Source: an uncultured Aquimonas sp. | GTDB taxonomy: Bacteria; Pseudomonadota; Gammaproteobacteria; Xanthomonadales; Xanthomonadaceae | NCBI RefSeq assembly: GCF_937888285.1 | Contig: NZ_CALART010000029.1 | Coordinates: forward strand, 62,001 to 126,000 | Length of the DNA: 64,000 nt | Direction of reading: 5' to 3' | Shown here: piece after piece, positions 17,377 through 25,842 of the stretch | How positions within the stretch are numbered: the stretch's first letter is position 1 | Layout: every line of letters begins with the position of its first letter | Made by a program: the position numbers and the translations under genes | Notes under the pieces: model-generated | What the model saw: only the letters and a program-made list of their open reading frames with translations | Databases searched by the model: none | What the model was told of the DNA's origin: nothing

Positions 17377-18456
17377 TCAACTCGGGGGATAACGCGAGGC
17401 GATGATCCCCAGAAGCGATGCGTGGCCATCAGCGCATCCCCAGCCCTCGCACGCATGCAGGTCATTGGCGATTTCCAGAACTGCGGCACCAAGCTCGACC
17501 TCCTCGCGCCATCGGGTTGGAATCGCCTCCATGCCAAGGGCGGCGCCGAGCAGGTTGCCGGCGATGGACCCCGTGGAGTCGGAGTCGCCTCCATGGTTGA
17601 CCGCGCGCAGTACCCCCTGCCCGAAATCCGCTGCTGTGAGTGCGGCGAAGACGCCCATGGCCAAAGCCTCCTCGGCGATCCAGCCCTCGCCAAGCAGCGA
17701 GATGTCAGCGTCGGCGTCGCGCTCTGCAAGTTCGATGGCGGCCTTCAATGCACTCAGTGTCTCGTCGCATTCCGGGCGATCGGCCAGAAAGTCCATCGAA
17801 ACGGCAAGCGCGTCGCGCAGGCGGCTGCCGCCAACCAGCTGGAGGACCAGCGAGGCCAGCACCCCGGCCGTCAGCTGGCCAGTGGGGTGCCCATGGGTGA
17901 GTGCTGCGATCTGGCAGCCGAGCTCGAACGCTTCCTCAATCCAACGCTCGGGTTTGGAGGTGCTCGCGATGAAAAGGCCAGCGGGTGCTGCGCGCATGAC
18001 GCCACCGCAGCCTTTGCTGTCGTTGCGGGCGGGCTTGCCCCAGGGCGTGGAGAGCAGCGCCGACAGACAGGTGTTGCCGTGCGCGCGTCGATGGTGGAGC
18101 TCGGGCAGCTCCAGCAGCCAGCCTTCCTTGTCGCGCGGGTTCTCGAAGGCATCGTGCCCCTGCGTATACAGCCAACGCAGATAGGCGCGCCCCACCACCG
18201 CGACTGGGCTGAACAGCCCGCGGTCGTGCATGCGTGCCCATGCGCGCAGCAGACCCTCGGCCGTAAACAGGGACATCTGGGTGTCGTCCGTGATTGCGCC
18301 GCGGCGACCATAGGCTGGTGCGAAGTCGCGGACGCCGGCCGGCCCGAACTGTGTCTGGATCTGGGCCAGCGAAAGAAACTCGATCGGTGCTCCGAGGGCG
18401 TCACCAATCGCACCGCCGATGAGGCAGCCTTGGTAGCGGGCGAGCGATGCGGTCAT
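17377..18456 (-). CDS. ADP-ribosylglycohydrolase (DraG/ARH family)
   Basis: The 359-residue product starts MTASLARYQGCLIGGAIGDA. The two binuclear-metal motifs are visible: ITDDTQMSLFTAEGLLRA (about 55-75) and VNHGGDSDSTGSIAGNLLGA near the C-terminus. The family removes ADP-ribose from arginine or other residues, or hydrolyses ADP-ribosylated small molecules. The frame can extend to 18528, but the ARH domain begins at 18456. No ADP-ribosyltransferase gene is recognised nearby, so the substrate is unknown. In a defence island it could reverse phage- or host-driven ADP-ribosylation. It is divergent from the 18582 gene. Confidence 0.9.
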   Translation of the reverse strand: MTASLARYQGCLIGGAIGDALGAPIEFLSLAQIQTQFGPAGVRDFAPAYGRRGAITDDTQMSLFTAEGLLRAWARMHDRGLFSPVAVVGRAYLRWLYTQGHDAFENPRDKEGWLLELPELHHRRAHGNTCLSALLSTPWGKPARNDSKGCGGVMRAAPAGLFIASTSKPERWIEEAFELGCQIAALTHGHPTGQLTAGVLASLVLQLVGGSRLRDALAVSMDFLADRPECDETLSALKAAIELAERDADADISLLGEGWIAEEALAMGVFAALTAADFGQGVLRAVNHGGDSDSTGSIAGNLLGAALGMEAIPTRWREEVELGAAVLEIANDLHACEGWGCADGHASLLGIIASRYPPS

Positions 18457-18581
18457 GGCTGGTGCTCTCTTGGGGATGTGGCTGGCAAGCAGTGTCAGCC
18501 GCAGCTGTCTCGGCGGCTGAGACGACACTGCGCTCCCATGAGCTTCGTCCAGTAATCAGCACCGAACGTGCGAGGTTCGCC

Positions 18582-18986
18582 ATGCCCCAGCTTCCCAGCG
18601 GCCGCCATGTTGGCGTCAGCTACGATCGACTTTTGCAGTGGGCGGAGTCCGCCCCCCACGGAATGCTTAGCCAGGCCGTTCTTGCACTCCATTCGGTCGA
18701 CGACCTGCTGATCCTGCTCGACCTGCTGGAGTATGCCGATCCTGAAAACCCGCCCAGCCCTCAGGATCCAGCGGCCGGCAAGCCCTTCCAGAGCCCGGTT
18801 CGCATCGCCGACTTGGACACCCTTGCCTGCCCGTGGCCAGCCGAAGACCAGGCCGCGCTGCTGGACTGGCTGCGCGGCCCACGCATGACGCAGATCTTCG
18901 AGCAGGCGCGTGCGCAACTGTATGCCATCCTGCAAACCAAGCCGACGCCCGAGGCGCTGCGAGGAATCTTCGATGACGATGATTAG
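18582..18986 (+). CDS. Hypothetical protein
   Basis: A 134-residue frame starts MPQLPSGRHVGVSYDRLLQW and ends in an acidic tail (IFDDDD). It looks soluble and alpha-helical (SVDDLLILLDLLEYAD, DQAALLDWLRGPRMTQIFEQ) with good third-position GC bias. No family is recognised. It is 125 bp from, and divergent to, the ADP-ribosylglycohydrolase. The frame upstream to 18447 is antisense to that gene and is not included. Confidence 0.6.
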   Translation: MPQLPSGRHVGVSYDRLLQWAESAPHGMLSQAVLALHSVDDLLILLDLLEYADPENPPSPQDPAAGKPFQSPVRIADLDTLACPWPAEDQAALLDWLRGPRMTQIFEQARAQLYAILQTKPTPEALRGIFDDDD

Positions 18987-19055
18987 GCGCTGCCGACAAA
19001 CGCACCCCCGGTCCGGTGCAGGCCATCGCGATACCCTCCCGTCGCTGCGCGTGCA

Positions 19056-19343
19056 ATGAATCCGGTCATGTTGCGGGCACGCATGGAGCTGCTTCGCCGC
19101 GTGCTTGGTATCCGCAGCGCGGAGACGCGTGCGCGGATGCTGGCAGAGGCCTTTGAAGAGCCGGGGCAGGTGGCTTGGATGGAGCGCAGCTACTTGCTTG
19201 TGGCCGAAAGCGCCGATGAGGCCGGGATGGCCGCGGCGAGCATCCGGCAGTTGACGGAGGAGGCCTGTTTCGATGAGGCGGGGCTGGCAGAGCTCTTCCT
19301 GGCCCGGGATCACGATGGCTTGCTTGCGTTCTTCCGGCTATAG
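19056..19343 (+). CDS. Small hypothetical protein
   Basis: The 95-residue product (MELLRRVLGIRSAETRARML..., ending HDGLLAFFRL) is helical and charged and matches no family I recognise. It lies 69 bp after the 18582 gene on the same strand and could be part of the same transcription unit. Base composition and third-position bias fit coding. Confidence 0.5.
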   Translation: MNPVMLRARMELLRRVLGIRSAETRARMLAEAFEEPGQVAWMERSYLLVAESADEAGMAAASIRQLTEEACFDEAGLAELFLARDHDGLLAFFRL

Positions 19344-19514
19344 GTGACCGTCCTACGCATTGCACTTCGGTCAGCGGGTAAAGTTCCAAGCCTGGACGCG
19401 TGGCACGCTCTGCAAGGCAGTGCCTGAAGGGAAGAATGCGCTTCGCAGCCACGGCTGCCAGCACTCGCGCGTCGCCACGTCCGCCCCGACCGTCGACAAG
19501 CAGGATCAATCCGT

Positions 19515-20192
19515 ATGCCAAGCGCCAAGGAATCCAGCCGAGCGGACCGCGTTGAGGCGCTTCGCGCGCGCTTCCGGGAGGCATCGGAGGCGTTCCCCGA
19601 GCCCTACCGCGTGCGTCTGCATCGCGCCCTGAGTTGGCTGGCCCGCGCCGAAAAGGACGAAGAGGACGCCGATGCGCGCTTTATCTTTCTGTGGATCGCG
19701 TTCAACGCCGCCTATGCGCATGAGTTCGGTGAGGTGGACAATGAGCGTAAGCAGCTGGATGCGTTTTTCACCCGCCTCGTTGAAGCGGATGCCGAAGGAC
19801 GCTTGCAGGCGCTGTTGTTCGAGCGATTCAGCGGGCCGATCCGCAGCCTGATCGACAACAAGTTCGTCTTTCAGCCCTTCTGGCGCGCGCTGCGCGACCA
19901 CGACAGCTCGGGCCAGTGGGAGGAGAGCTTTGCGAAGGCGAAGCAGCTGGCCATGCTGAGTGTTCTGGGCAAGGACACCGTGCGCTTGCTCTGCATCGTC
20001 TTCGACCGCTTGTACGTGCTGCGCTGCTCGCTGGTGCACGGCGGCTCCACCTGGAACAGTCAACTCAACCGCGCTCAGGTGAGCGATGGCGTGCAGCTGC
20101 TACGCACTCTGCTGCCGACGATGCTGGAGCTGATGGTCGAGCACCCCGGGCTTGAACTGGGTGCTATCGCGTTCCCGGTGGTGAAGGTCTGA
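19515..20192 (+). CDS. HEPN-like domain protein
   Basis: The 225-residue protein is all-helical. It contains an R-x4-H motif near its end (LRCSLVHGGSTWNSQLNR), the usual catalytic signature of HEPN ribonucleases, placed as in Apea-type HEPN domains. The N-terminal half has FIFLWIAFNAAYAHEFGE, also typical of that group. HEPN proteins often act as RNases in toxin-antitoxin, abortive-infection and restriction systems. It is preceded by two unknown small genes and is convergent with the 106-aa gene across a hairpin at 20235-20262. No antitoxin of the MNT or ParD type is evident next to it. Confidence 0.6.
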   Translation: MPSAKESSRADRVEALRARFREASEAFPEPYRVRLHRALSWLARAEKDEEDADARFIFLWIAFNAAYAHEFGEVDNERKQLDAFFTRLVEADAEGRLQALLFERFSGPIRSLIDNKFVFQPFWRALRDHDSSGQWEESFAKAKQLAMLSVLGKDTVRLLCIVFDRLYVLRCSLVHGGSTWNSQLNRAQVSDGVQLLRTLLPTMLELMVEHPGLELGAIAFPVVKV

Positions 20193-20234
20193 GCAAGCGC
20201 AGAGGGGGCATTCCCACCGCGCCTTTCTCGGTTG

Positions 20235-20262
20235 GCTGTCGACGCGTGTTCGCGTCGACAGC
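20235..20262. terminator. Perfect 12-bp stem-loop between convergent genes
   Basis: GCTGTCGACGCG / CGCGTCGACAGC with a TGTT loop is a perfect 12-bp hairpin. It sits between the 3' ends of two convergent genes (19515 and 20288). No T-run follows on either strand, so it may be a bidirectional pause or an mRNA-stabilising structure and not a strict intrinsic terminator. Confidence 0.5.
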
Positions 20263-20287
20263 TCTCAGGAAAGCGACCTGACGTTGG

Positions 20288-20608
20288 CTACAGGTTCGGG
20301 CGCAGTCGCCACATGCCCTTCGCACCTTCCTCAATCCAGGTGCCTTCGAACACGTCGTGCTTCGGGTGCCTGTGCAGGGTGGCCCGCCCCTCCACGCCGG
20401 TGGCGCGAAGCTCGAAGTGGCCGTCTCCCGTGTTCTTGCCACGATAGATCACGACCAAGGGTTTGCCCTGGGTGTCCTCGTCTTCATAGCTGATCACCAG
20501 CTCCTTCTCGTCGAGTCGGAGCTCGACCTCGAACTCGGTCATCGGATCCTGGCCAGAGTAGTAGATCTCGCAGATCATGCGTCGGGTGGGCAGTGTGCTG
20601 GGCTGCAT
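20288..20608 (-). CDS. Hypothetical beta-rich protein, last gene of the AAA operon
   Basis: The ATG at 20608 has a strong AAAGGAGAA ribosome site, which decides the start over an internal Met. The 106-residue product alternates beta-strand-like segments (FEVELRLDEKELVISYEDED, HFELRATGVEGRATLHRH) and looks like a small beta-barrel or sandwich. No family is recognised. It lies 15 bp past the 203-aa gene, so it completes a four-gene leftward operon led by the tandem AAA ATPase. Confidence 0.6.
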   Translation of the reverse strand: MQPSTLPTRRMICEIYYSGQDPMTEFEVELRLDEKELVISYEDEDTQGKPLVVIYRGKNTGDGHFELRATGVEGRATLHRHPKHDVFEGTWIEEGAKGMWRLRPNL

Positions 20609-20623
20609 AGCGTTCTCCTTTGC

Positions 20624-21235
20624 TCAGTTCCGGGGGAGTTTCAGGCGGTTGCGCTTTAGGCGTTCCTGCAGCGTCGCGAAGGGAGCGGGTGACTCCGCGG
20701 CGCCACGTAGGGGCTGCGCATCAACGAGGTCGTCGCGATGCGGCGCTGTCAGGCCGGGGTGCAGGGCGGCGTGGGTGCCGTGGTTGCCGCCGAAGAACAG
20801 CAGCCAACGTGCGTTCGAGAGCACCTCATCCACCCAAAGCGCGAACGGCGCGAACAGCTCCCGTTCGATCAGGGTCTGTGGCGACTCGCAGGGTTCCAGG
20901 GGCAGCGCCTGTGGATCGAGATCGCCGCGGGCGAGATCCACCCAGCGGTCGTTGATCCGCACCGGATGCAGGCTGCTCCAGTAGGGAAGCCCCCACACTC
21001 GTCTAGCCCGACGAGCACGCACGAACAGCTCAATGTTCCAGTCGCTTTCCAGCGTCTCGCGCAGGCACAGCTCCAGGCCCGGGTTCAGGTCCTCGAACTC
21101 CCAGGTCCAGGCATCGAGCAGCTCCGAGACCTTGACCGGAAAGGGCGCAACCAGGAGCGGCGCTGGGCGACGCCCCATCCAGGTCTCGAACAGCGCGCCC
21201 GCGATCGGTCGGCTTGGCAGAGCGTGCGAACTCAT
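20624..21235 (-). CDS. Hypothetical protein, third gene of the AAA operon
   Basis: The 203-residue product starts at 21235, overlapping the stop of the lipoprotein gene by 4 bp (ATGA). It is tryptophan-rich (WTWEFEDLNPG, WGLPYWSSLHPVRINDRWVD, WLLFFGGNHGTHAALHPG) and probably soluble. No family is recognised. Coupling with the lipoprotein and AAA genes implies joint function. An open extension to 21361 overlaps the lipoprotein gene and is not used. Confidence 0.65.
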   Translation of the reverse strand: MSSHALPSRPIAGALFETWMGRRPAPLLVAPFPVKVSELLDAWTWEFEDLNPGLELCLRETLESDWNIELFVRARRARRVWGLPYWSSLHPVRINDRWVDLARGDLDPQALPLEPCESPQTLIERELFAPFALWVDEVLSNARWLLFFGGNHGTHAALHPGLTAPHRDDLVDAQPLRGAAESPAPFATLQERLKRNRLKLPRN

Positions 21236-21630
21236 TGGTGCACCTCCACCCAGATCTCTCCGCGATCGTTGAAGCTCAGGCGGTAGGTCATCGGAATCCG
21301 CTGTTCGGGAATGGCGCCCTGCCAGTTTGCACTGCGATCCTCCTCGCGAAGCCGCATCCAAAGGCTGCCAGCGCAGCGAACCTCCTCGCCGGAGGCAGCA
21401 CGACTCAGCGTGCGGGCGTCGACGACATCAATGTCCAAGGTCTCGCGGATGAGGCGGGGAAGCTCCGGCATGCTGGCCGCCTCGCGGATCAGCGAGTCGA
21501 TGCTGATCTGCCGGGCGGTTTGCACAATCTCTGGATCCGCGCAGTCGGGCAGGGCGGCCGGCATGCATCCGGTCAGGCTGAGCACGAACGCGCACGGGGC
21601 ACAGGCCCGAAGGAAGAGGTGCAGGTTCAT
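21232..21630 (-). CDS. Predicted lipoprotein coupled to AAA ATPase
   Basis: The 132-residue protein opens with a signal sequence ending in a lipobox (CAFVLSLTGCMPA), so Cys-22 is probably lipidated. The mature part is LPDCADPEIVQTARQISIDS... and ends MTYRLSFNDRGEIWVEV. Start and stop both overlap neighbours by 4 bp (ATGA), which ties it to the AAA ATPase upstream and the 203-aa gene downstream. A periplasm-facing lipoprotein inside such an operon is unusual. The mature protein is not recognised. Confidence 0.65.
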   Translation of the reverse strand: MNLHLFLRACAPCAFVLSLTGCMPAALPDCADPEIVQTARQISIDSLIREAASMPELPRLIRETLDIDVVDARTLSRAASGEEVRCAGSLWMRLREEDRSANWQGAIPEQRIPMTYRLSFNDRGEIWVEVHQ

Positions 21631-23720
21631 GCTGCCACCTTCGACTTCAATGCCAGCTCGGCCCGCAGGGCCTGCAGCACGGCGAACGGTGTGGCTTGAC
21701 CTGGATCGCCGAGGTACTGGCGCGCCACCTGATGAAAGTCCCCCGGGGTGAGCCCATCCAGGGTATCAATCTGGGCCTCGAGATCCGCGCCTTGAGCCCA
21801 GCGAAAGTACTCGCGAAACCGTGCCCACAGGCTGCGACGCTGTTCTGCCGTCGGTGGGCGAAGCTCCAGCTTGTGCTCCAGCCGCCGCAGCACCGCGGGG
21901 TCGAGGCGCTGGAACAGGTTGGTGGTGAGCACCACATACCCGCTGTAGCCATCCAGCGCGGTGAGCAGGCTGTTCACCATCGACAGCTCCCAGCTCTGGC
22001 GCAGCCCCTGCCGGTTGGAGAGCAGGCCCTCCACCTCATCAATCAGCAGCACTGCACCCATCGACTCTGCGCGCGCGAAGGCGCCAGCAATGGCTTTCTC
22101 CGTCTCGCCGATGAAGCAGGACAGCAGATCTGCGCCCTGGCAGACGTGCAGCGGCCGCTCCAGGCGGCGGGCCAGCTCGGCCGCGAAGGCCGACTTGCCG
22201 GTGCCAGGCTGACCATACAGGCAGAAGCGACCTTCGCCGGCGCGGATCGTCCGCTCCAGCAGCGGCTCGATCGGGCGATCGGGATTCAGCCACTCGAGCC
22301 GGAAAGCCCCCAACGGCTGTGGCGTGTCGCGCGGCATCGGCGGCAGGTCCAGCAGGCTGCGCAGCTCGCGTGTCTGGCGCTCGATCAGGGGCTGCAGCGG
22401 CATCGAGGCTGGCAGCAAACGCCCCACCTGAGCCAGGGCCTCGATGTGGCCAGGTTGCAGCCCATTGAGTTTGGCAAGGCGTTGACGCAGCTCTTCACTG
22501 ACCGCCTGCTCGCCGAACGCCTCATCGATCAGACGACGCTTCACGCCTGCCGGTGGCTCGTCCAACTGCAGCACCAGATGGAAGCGTCGCAGCAGCGCCG
22601 GATGGACGCCATCGAAATCATTCGCGACCCAGAGCGTCGGCATGGGGTTGGTTTCCAGAAGGTCCACCAACCAACTCTTGTGCGAACGACTGGGGTCACG
22701 TCGACGGGTTCCGAAGAAGGGATCCACGCCCTGGCTCACCGGCAACAGGCCATCGGCTTCGTCCACCAGCAGAAGGGTGTCGGTGCGCTGGCCGAGCGCC
22801 CTTTGGGTGAGGCGAATGGCGCTCAGCAGACGGTGCTCGCCCAGCGGATCGCCATCGGCGTCTTCAGGATTGAGTTCCAGAAGTTCGGCACCCAGCGCGT
22901 GGGCCAAGACGCGACACAACTCGGTCTTTCCAGTGCCCGGCTTGCCGTGGATCAACACGTTGAATCCAGCCGTTCGCGTGCGCAGTGCTTCGCCCAGCAC
23001 CCCCAACCAACTCGGAAGGAGCATGTCGAGGTGCGGGTAGTCCGCAGGGCTCAGTTTGGACGGCGGTGCAGGTTTGACCAGGGCTGCAATGAAGCTCGAA
23101 GGATTGGCGTCACCGGTCTCCAGAACAGCCAACAAGCGGTCATCCACGTTGTGCGCGGTGGCGGATCGCTCGCGCAGACTTTCCGACACCAAGCCCAGGC
23201 CCACCAACGCCCGGCGGCTTGAGAGCATGCGTCGGACTTCGGGCTCAGGTAGCCCCGTCCAGCGCGCCACCAGCCGTGGCGTGGACAGCTCGTTCTCACG
23301 ATCCAGGCCGTTCAGAAGATCAAAGAATTCCCGGTCCAGGTCGCGTGCAGCCAGCGCACACAGTACGCGCGACTCCGAAGTCGACAGACCCAGGTCCTCG
23401 CCCAGCCGGATCACGCCGGGCAGCGCGGCTTCCAGCGTGGGGATGGCCGCAAGATCGACCTCCCGCGCCATGGCCTTGAGTCGCGCATACAGCCGCTGCC
23501 GTCGCGGGCTGCGCTTGCTGCGGGCGTCCGGCAGGTGGCCGATGATCTTCCACAGCACATCGCTGGGGTCCTCGAAGGTCAATTCCTGCACCGCGTCTGC
23601 AAAGCCCAGCTGCAGCAGCAGGTCGATGGTCCAGGCGCGGGTAAGGGCACGGACTGGCGCGGGGCAGGGCAGGGTTTCCAGGATCGGGGCAGCGGGGAGT
23701 TTCAAGGCGCGAGTACGCAT
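21627..23720 (-). CDS. Tandem AAA+ ATPase
   Basis: The protein has 697 residues with two AAA+ modules. The first has Walker A HGKPGTGKTEL (near 258), Walker B LLLVDEADGLL (near 320) and a sensor/arginine-finger region NDFDGVHPALLRRFHL. The second has Walker A YGQPGTGKSAF (near 505), Walker B VLLIDEVEGLL (near 558) and LTTNLFQRLDPAVLRRLEH. The N-terminal ~230 residues are helical with no recognised domain. The layout resembles CDC48/FtsH-type unfoldases and AAA proteins of bacterial conflict systems. It heads a four-gene operon transcribed away from a WYL regulator, whose operator-like repeat lies 51-87 bp upstream of the start. Confidence 0.85.
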   Translation of the reverse strand: MRTRALKLPAAPILETLPCPAPVRALTRAWTIDLLLQLGFADAVQELTFEDPSDVLWKIIGHLPDARSKRSPRRQRLYARLKAMAREVDLAAIPTLEAALPGVIRLGEDLGLSTSESRVLCALAARDLDREFFDLLNGLDRENELSTPRLVARWTGLPEPEVRRMLSSRRALVGLGLVSESLRERSATAHNVDDRLLAVLETGDANPSSFIAALVKPAPPSKLSPADYPHLDMLLPSWLGVLGEALRTRTAGFNVLIHGKPGTGKTELCRVLAHALGAELLELNPEDADGDPLGEHRLLSAIRLTQRALGQRTDTLLLVDEADGLLPVSQGVDPFFGTRRRDPSRSHKSWLVDLLETNPMPTLWVANDFDGVHPALLRRFHLVLQLDEPPAGVKRRLIDEAFGEQAVSEELRQRLAKLNGLQPGHIEALAQVGRLLPASMPLQPLIERQTRELRSLLDLPPMPRDTPQPLGAFRLEWLNPDRPIEPLLERTIRAGEGRFCLYGQPGTGKSAFAAELARRLERPLHVCQGADLLSCFIGETEKAIAGAFARAESMGAVLLIDEVEGLLSNRQGLRQSWELSMVNSLLTALDGYSGYVVLTTNLFQRLDPAVLRRLEHKLELRPPTAEQRRSLWARFREYFRWAQGADLEAQIDTLDGLTPGDFHQVARQYLGDPGQATPFAVLQALRAELALKSKVAA

Positions 23721-23770
23721 GGCGGGTTCCTCCGGGGTGGGAGGACAGCGTCAGGGAGCGTGGCGACGTT

Positions 23771-23807
23771 GAGTGTCGCGTCCACTTGCGCGATAGGTGC
23801 GACACTC
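23771..23807. promoter_or_regulatory. Operator-like inverted repeat between AAA operon and WYL regulator
   Basis: GAGTGTCGC (23771-23779) and GCGACACTC (23799-23807) form a perfect 9-bp inverted repeat with a 19-bp spacer. A further half-site (tgtcgca) follows at about 23811. It lies in the 134-bp divergent region, where WYL regulators of the CapW/BrxR type bind to repress defence operons. It probably controls both directions. Confidence 0.65.
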
Positions 23808-23854
23808 GATGTCGCATTGACCCTTCAAGCTCGACACAGCCACCGGAGAGCCCA

Positions 23855-24874
23855 ATGGCCGTAGACACCGCTTCAACCGCGATGCGACTGATCCATCTGC
23901 TGCAAGCCTTGCCCAGCACGGGGATGGAGACGGCCACCCAGCTCAGGGACACGCTGGAGCGGCAGGGCTACACGGTGGGCCAGCGCATGATCGAGCGCGA
24001 CTTGCGCAAGCTCGAAGGCGAGGGGCTGGCCCATGCGCGCGAGGGCAAGCCGCTGGGCTGGGCGCGTGGCCAGGCGGCCTTGGGCCTACAGCTGCAGGAC
24101 CTGAATCATGCGCTGGCGCTGGACATGATGGCGACCTTTGCCGGCGACCTCCTACCTCCCTCGGTGGCCGAGCAGTTGCGCGACGTGGTCGCCTCGGCGA
24201 GAGCGCGTCTAGGCCAGCACCCGAACTCCGACCACGCGCGCTGGCGGGAGCGCATTGCCGTCATCCCCCTGTCCCAGCCGCTGATTCCGCCTGTCGTGGA
24301 TCCGAGCATCCAGCGCACGGTGCTGCAGGCCGTGCTGGAACGGAGGGTGCTGACGCTGAGCTACCGAGCCGGCTATTCCGGGCGGATGCGTGAGCATGAG
24401 GTGCATCCCGCGGGTCTGGTGGCGCGCGAAGGACAGTACATCCTGATCGGCTTCCTGGCCGGCAAGAAGGGGCCGACTCAACTCGTCCTGCACCGCATGC
24501 TCTCTGCGCAGCTATCGAGCGCACAGGCTCAGATCCCGCCCACCTTCAGCCTGCACGACTACGCGCGCAGCCCGGCGATGGGCATGGGCAACGGTGAATG
24601 GGTGCGGCTGACCCTTGTCTTCGACCAAGAGAAGGGACGCCTGTTCACCGAAAGCAAGCTTTCGCCCGACCAGGAGATCGAGGTGCGAGCGCTCAAGAGC
24701 GGTGAGCGGCGTTACCACGTCACCGCCACCCTGGAAGACTCGCCCCGCCTGCAGGCCTACCTCAACAGCTTCGGCAGCCACCTGATTTCGCGGCGGCAGC
24801 GCTCAATCCCGCCGCCGATGCCGCAGGACGCCGCGCCCTCCCAGCGACCCACTCGCAAAAGGACATCCGCTTGA
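23855..24874 (+). CDS. WYL-domain transcriptional regulator
   Basis: The 339-residue product starts at an ATG with CGGAGAG upstream. Its N-terminus is a winged helix (RLIHLLQALPSTGMETATQL, QRMIERDLRKLEGEGLA). A WYL ligand-sensing domain follows at about 155-240 (VLERRVLTLSYRAGYSGRMR, EHEVHPAGLVAREGQYILIG) and a WCX-type C-terminal domain ends it. This layout matches the CapW/BrxR defence regulators, which repress until nucleic-acid signals appear. It overlaps the PD-(D/E)xK gene by 4 bp (TTGA) and is divergent from the AAA operon, so it likely controls both. Confidence 0.88.
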   Translation: MAVDTASTAMRLIHLLQALPSTGMETATQLRDTLERQGYTVGQRMIERDLRKLEGEGLAHAREGKPLGWARGQAALGLQLQDLNHALALDMMATFAGDLLPPSVAEQLRDVVASARARLGQHPNSDHARWRERIAVIPLSQPLIPPVVDPSIQRTVLQAVLERRVLTLSYRAGYSGRMREHEVHPAGLVAREGQYILIGFLAGKKGPTQLVLHRMLSAQLSSAQAQIPPTFSLHDYARSPAMGMGNGEWVRLTLVFDQEKGRLFTESKLSPDQEIEVRALKSGERRYHVTATLEDSPRLQAYLNSFGSHLISRRQRSIPPPMPQDAAPSQRPTRKRTSA

Positions 24875-25842
24875 ACGACTCAGCCACGAATCTCCGCAGC
24901 CTGCTGCCGCTCGAACGGTGCGACAGCTCGGATGCCGTACCTACCTACGCCGACTACTGCCGCGAGGAGCGCAACTTTGCGGCGATCCTGTATGCGCAGC
25001 TGCTGCGGCCCGAGGGGCTGCAGGCTTTCCTGCGCCGCATCCACGGCATCGGCCCGATCGACCATCCCGAGCAGGCGGAGGTGTTCTTCGAGTACGCCCA
25101 TGCCCGCGATCTCTGGCATCGCTTCGGCAGGCAGTTCGACGGCAAGGGTCAGGCGGGCAAGGCCCAGCGCGAGGAGGGCTTCCGGCGAGCAATCCTTGCC
25201 CTGATCGACGCGCCGCCAGGCCTGCAGGAGATCACCAAGACCATCGCGGAGTTCAACCACTTTTTCATGGGGCGCGGGTCCAAGCGCGAGATCCAGATGC
25301 CCAACCAGTGGGACCAGCGTCGCTTTGGAACCTGGGTCGGACTCGCTCTCGACCAGGGCTGGTACGCGCAGCGGGCCGAGGCCTTGCGCTTCGCCGAGCG
25401 CATCTGTTGCCTTAAGTGGGCCTTTAACGCCAAGGCCGACATCGTGATCCACCTGCCCGAGCAGCGTGCGGTCTGCGTGGAGATCAAGGTCGCCTCGGGT
25501 GAGTCCAAGTACAGCGCGAAGCATGGGGACGACGACGCTGCTGCAGCCTTCTCGATGGCCCAAACGGAGCTGCAGCGCTACGTGCTGGAATCGCTGCTCG
25601 GCTACCGGGCCCATTTCGTCTTTCTTACGCCCGGAGGCGGTTCTGGTGCGGTCGATGCTGACGTGGCGCCGGAGGCGCAGGCAGCAGCCGAAAGCGACGG
25701 CGCCAACCTGCAGACACTCGGCTGGGCAGAGGTCTTGCAAGACCTGCACGCAGACACCTCCAAACCCCCGGAGCTACCGTTCGTGCACCGAATGCTCGAC
25801 TCAAGCGCTCTGCAGCCCAAGAAGCGTCGCGGCCGAGCATGA
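24871..25842 (+). CDS. Putative PD-(D/E)xK-type nuclease
   Basis: The 323-residue protein begins at a TTG overlapping the WYL stop. Its centre has the nuclease-like pattern NAKADIVIHLPEQRAVCVEI followed by KVASGESKY: Asp, then Glu-x-Lys about 15 residues on, as in PD-(D/E)xK enzymes. The N-terminal half is helical (AILYAQLLRPEGLQAFLRRI). The C-terminus is KPPELPFVHRMLDSS...KKRRGR. No named family is recognised. It is coupled on both sides (TTGA with WYL, ATGA with DUF2779), which suggests a three-protein unit. Confidence 0.6.
   Translation: MNDSATNLRSLLPLERCDSSDAVPTYADYCREERNFAAILYAQLLRPEGLQAFLRRIHGIGPIDHPEQAEVFFEYAHARDLWHRFGRQFDGKGQAGKAQREEGFRRAILALIDAPPGLQEITKTIAEFNHFFMGRGSKREIQMPNQWDQRRFGTWVGLALDQGWYAQRAEALRFAERICCLKWAFNAKADIVIHLPEQRAVCVEIKVASGESKYSAKHGDDDAAAAFSMAQTELQRYVLESLLGYRAHFVFLTPGGGSGAVDADVAPEAQAAAESDGANLQTLGWAEVLQDLHADTSKPPELPFVHRMLDSSALQPKKRRGRA

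Noticed and set aside
17422..18555. A 377-codon plus-strand frame
   Set aside because: It is antisense to the ADP-ribosylglycohydrolase, which has intact metal motifs.
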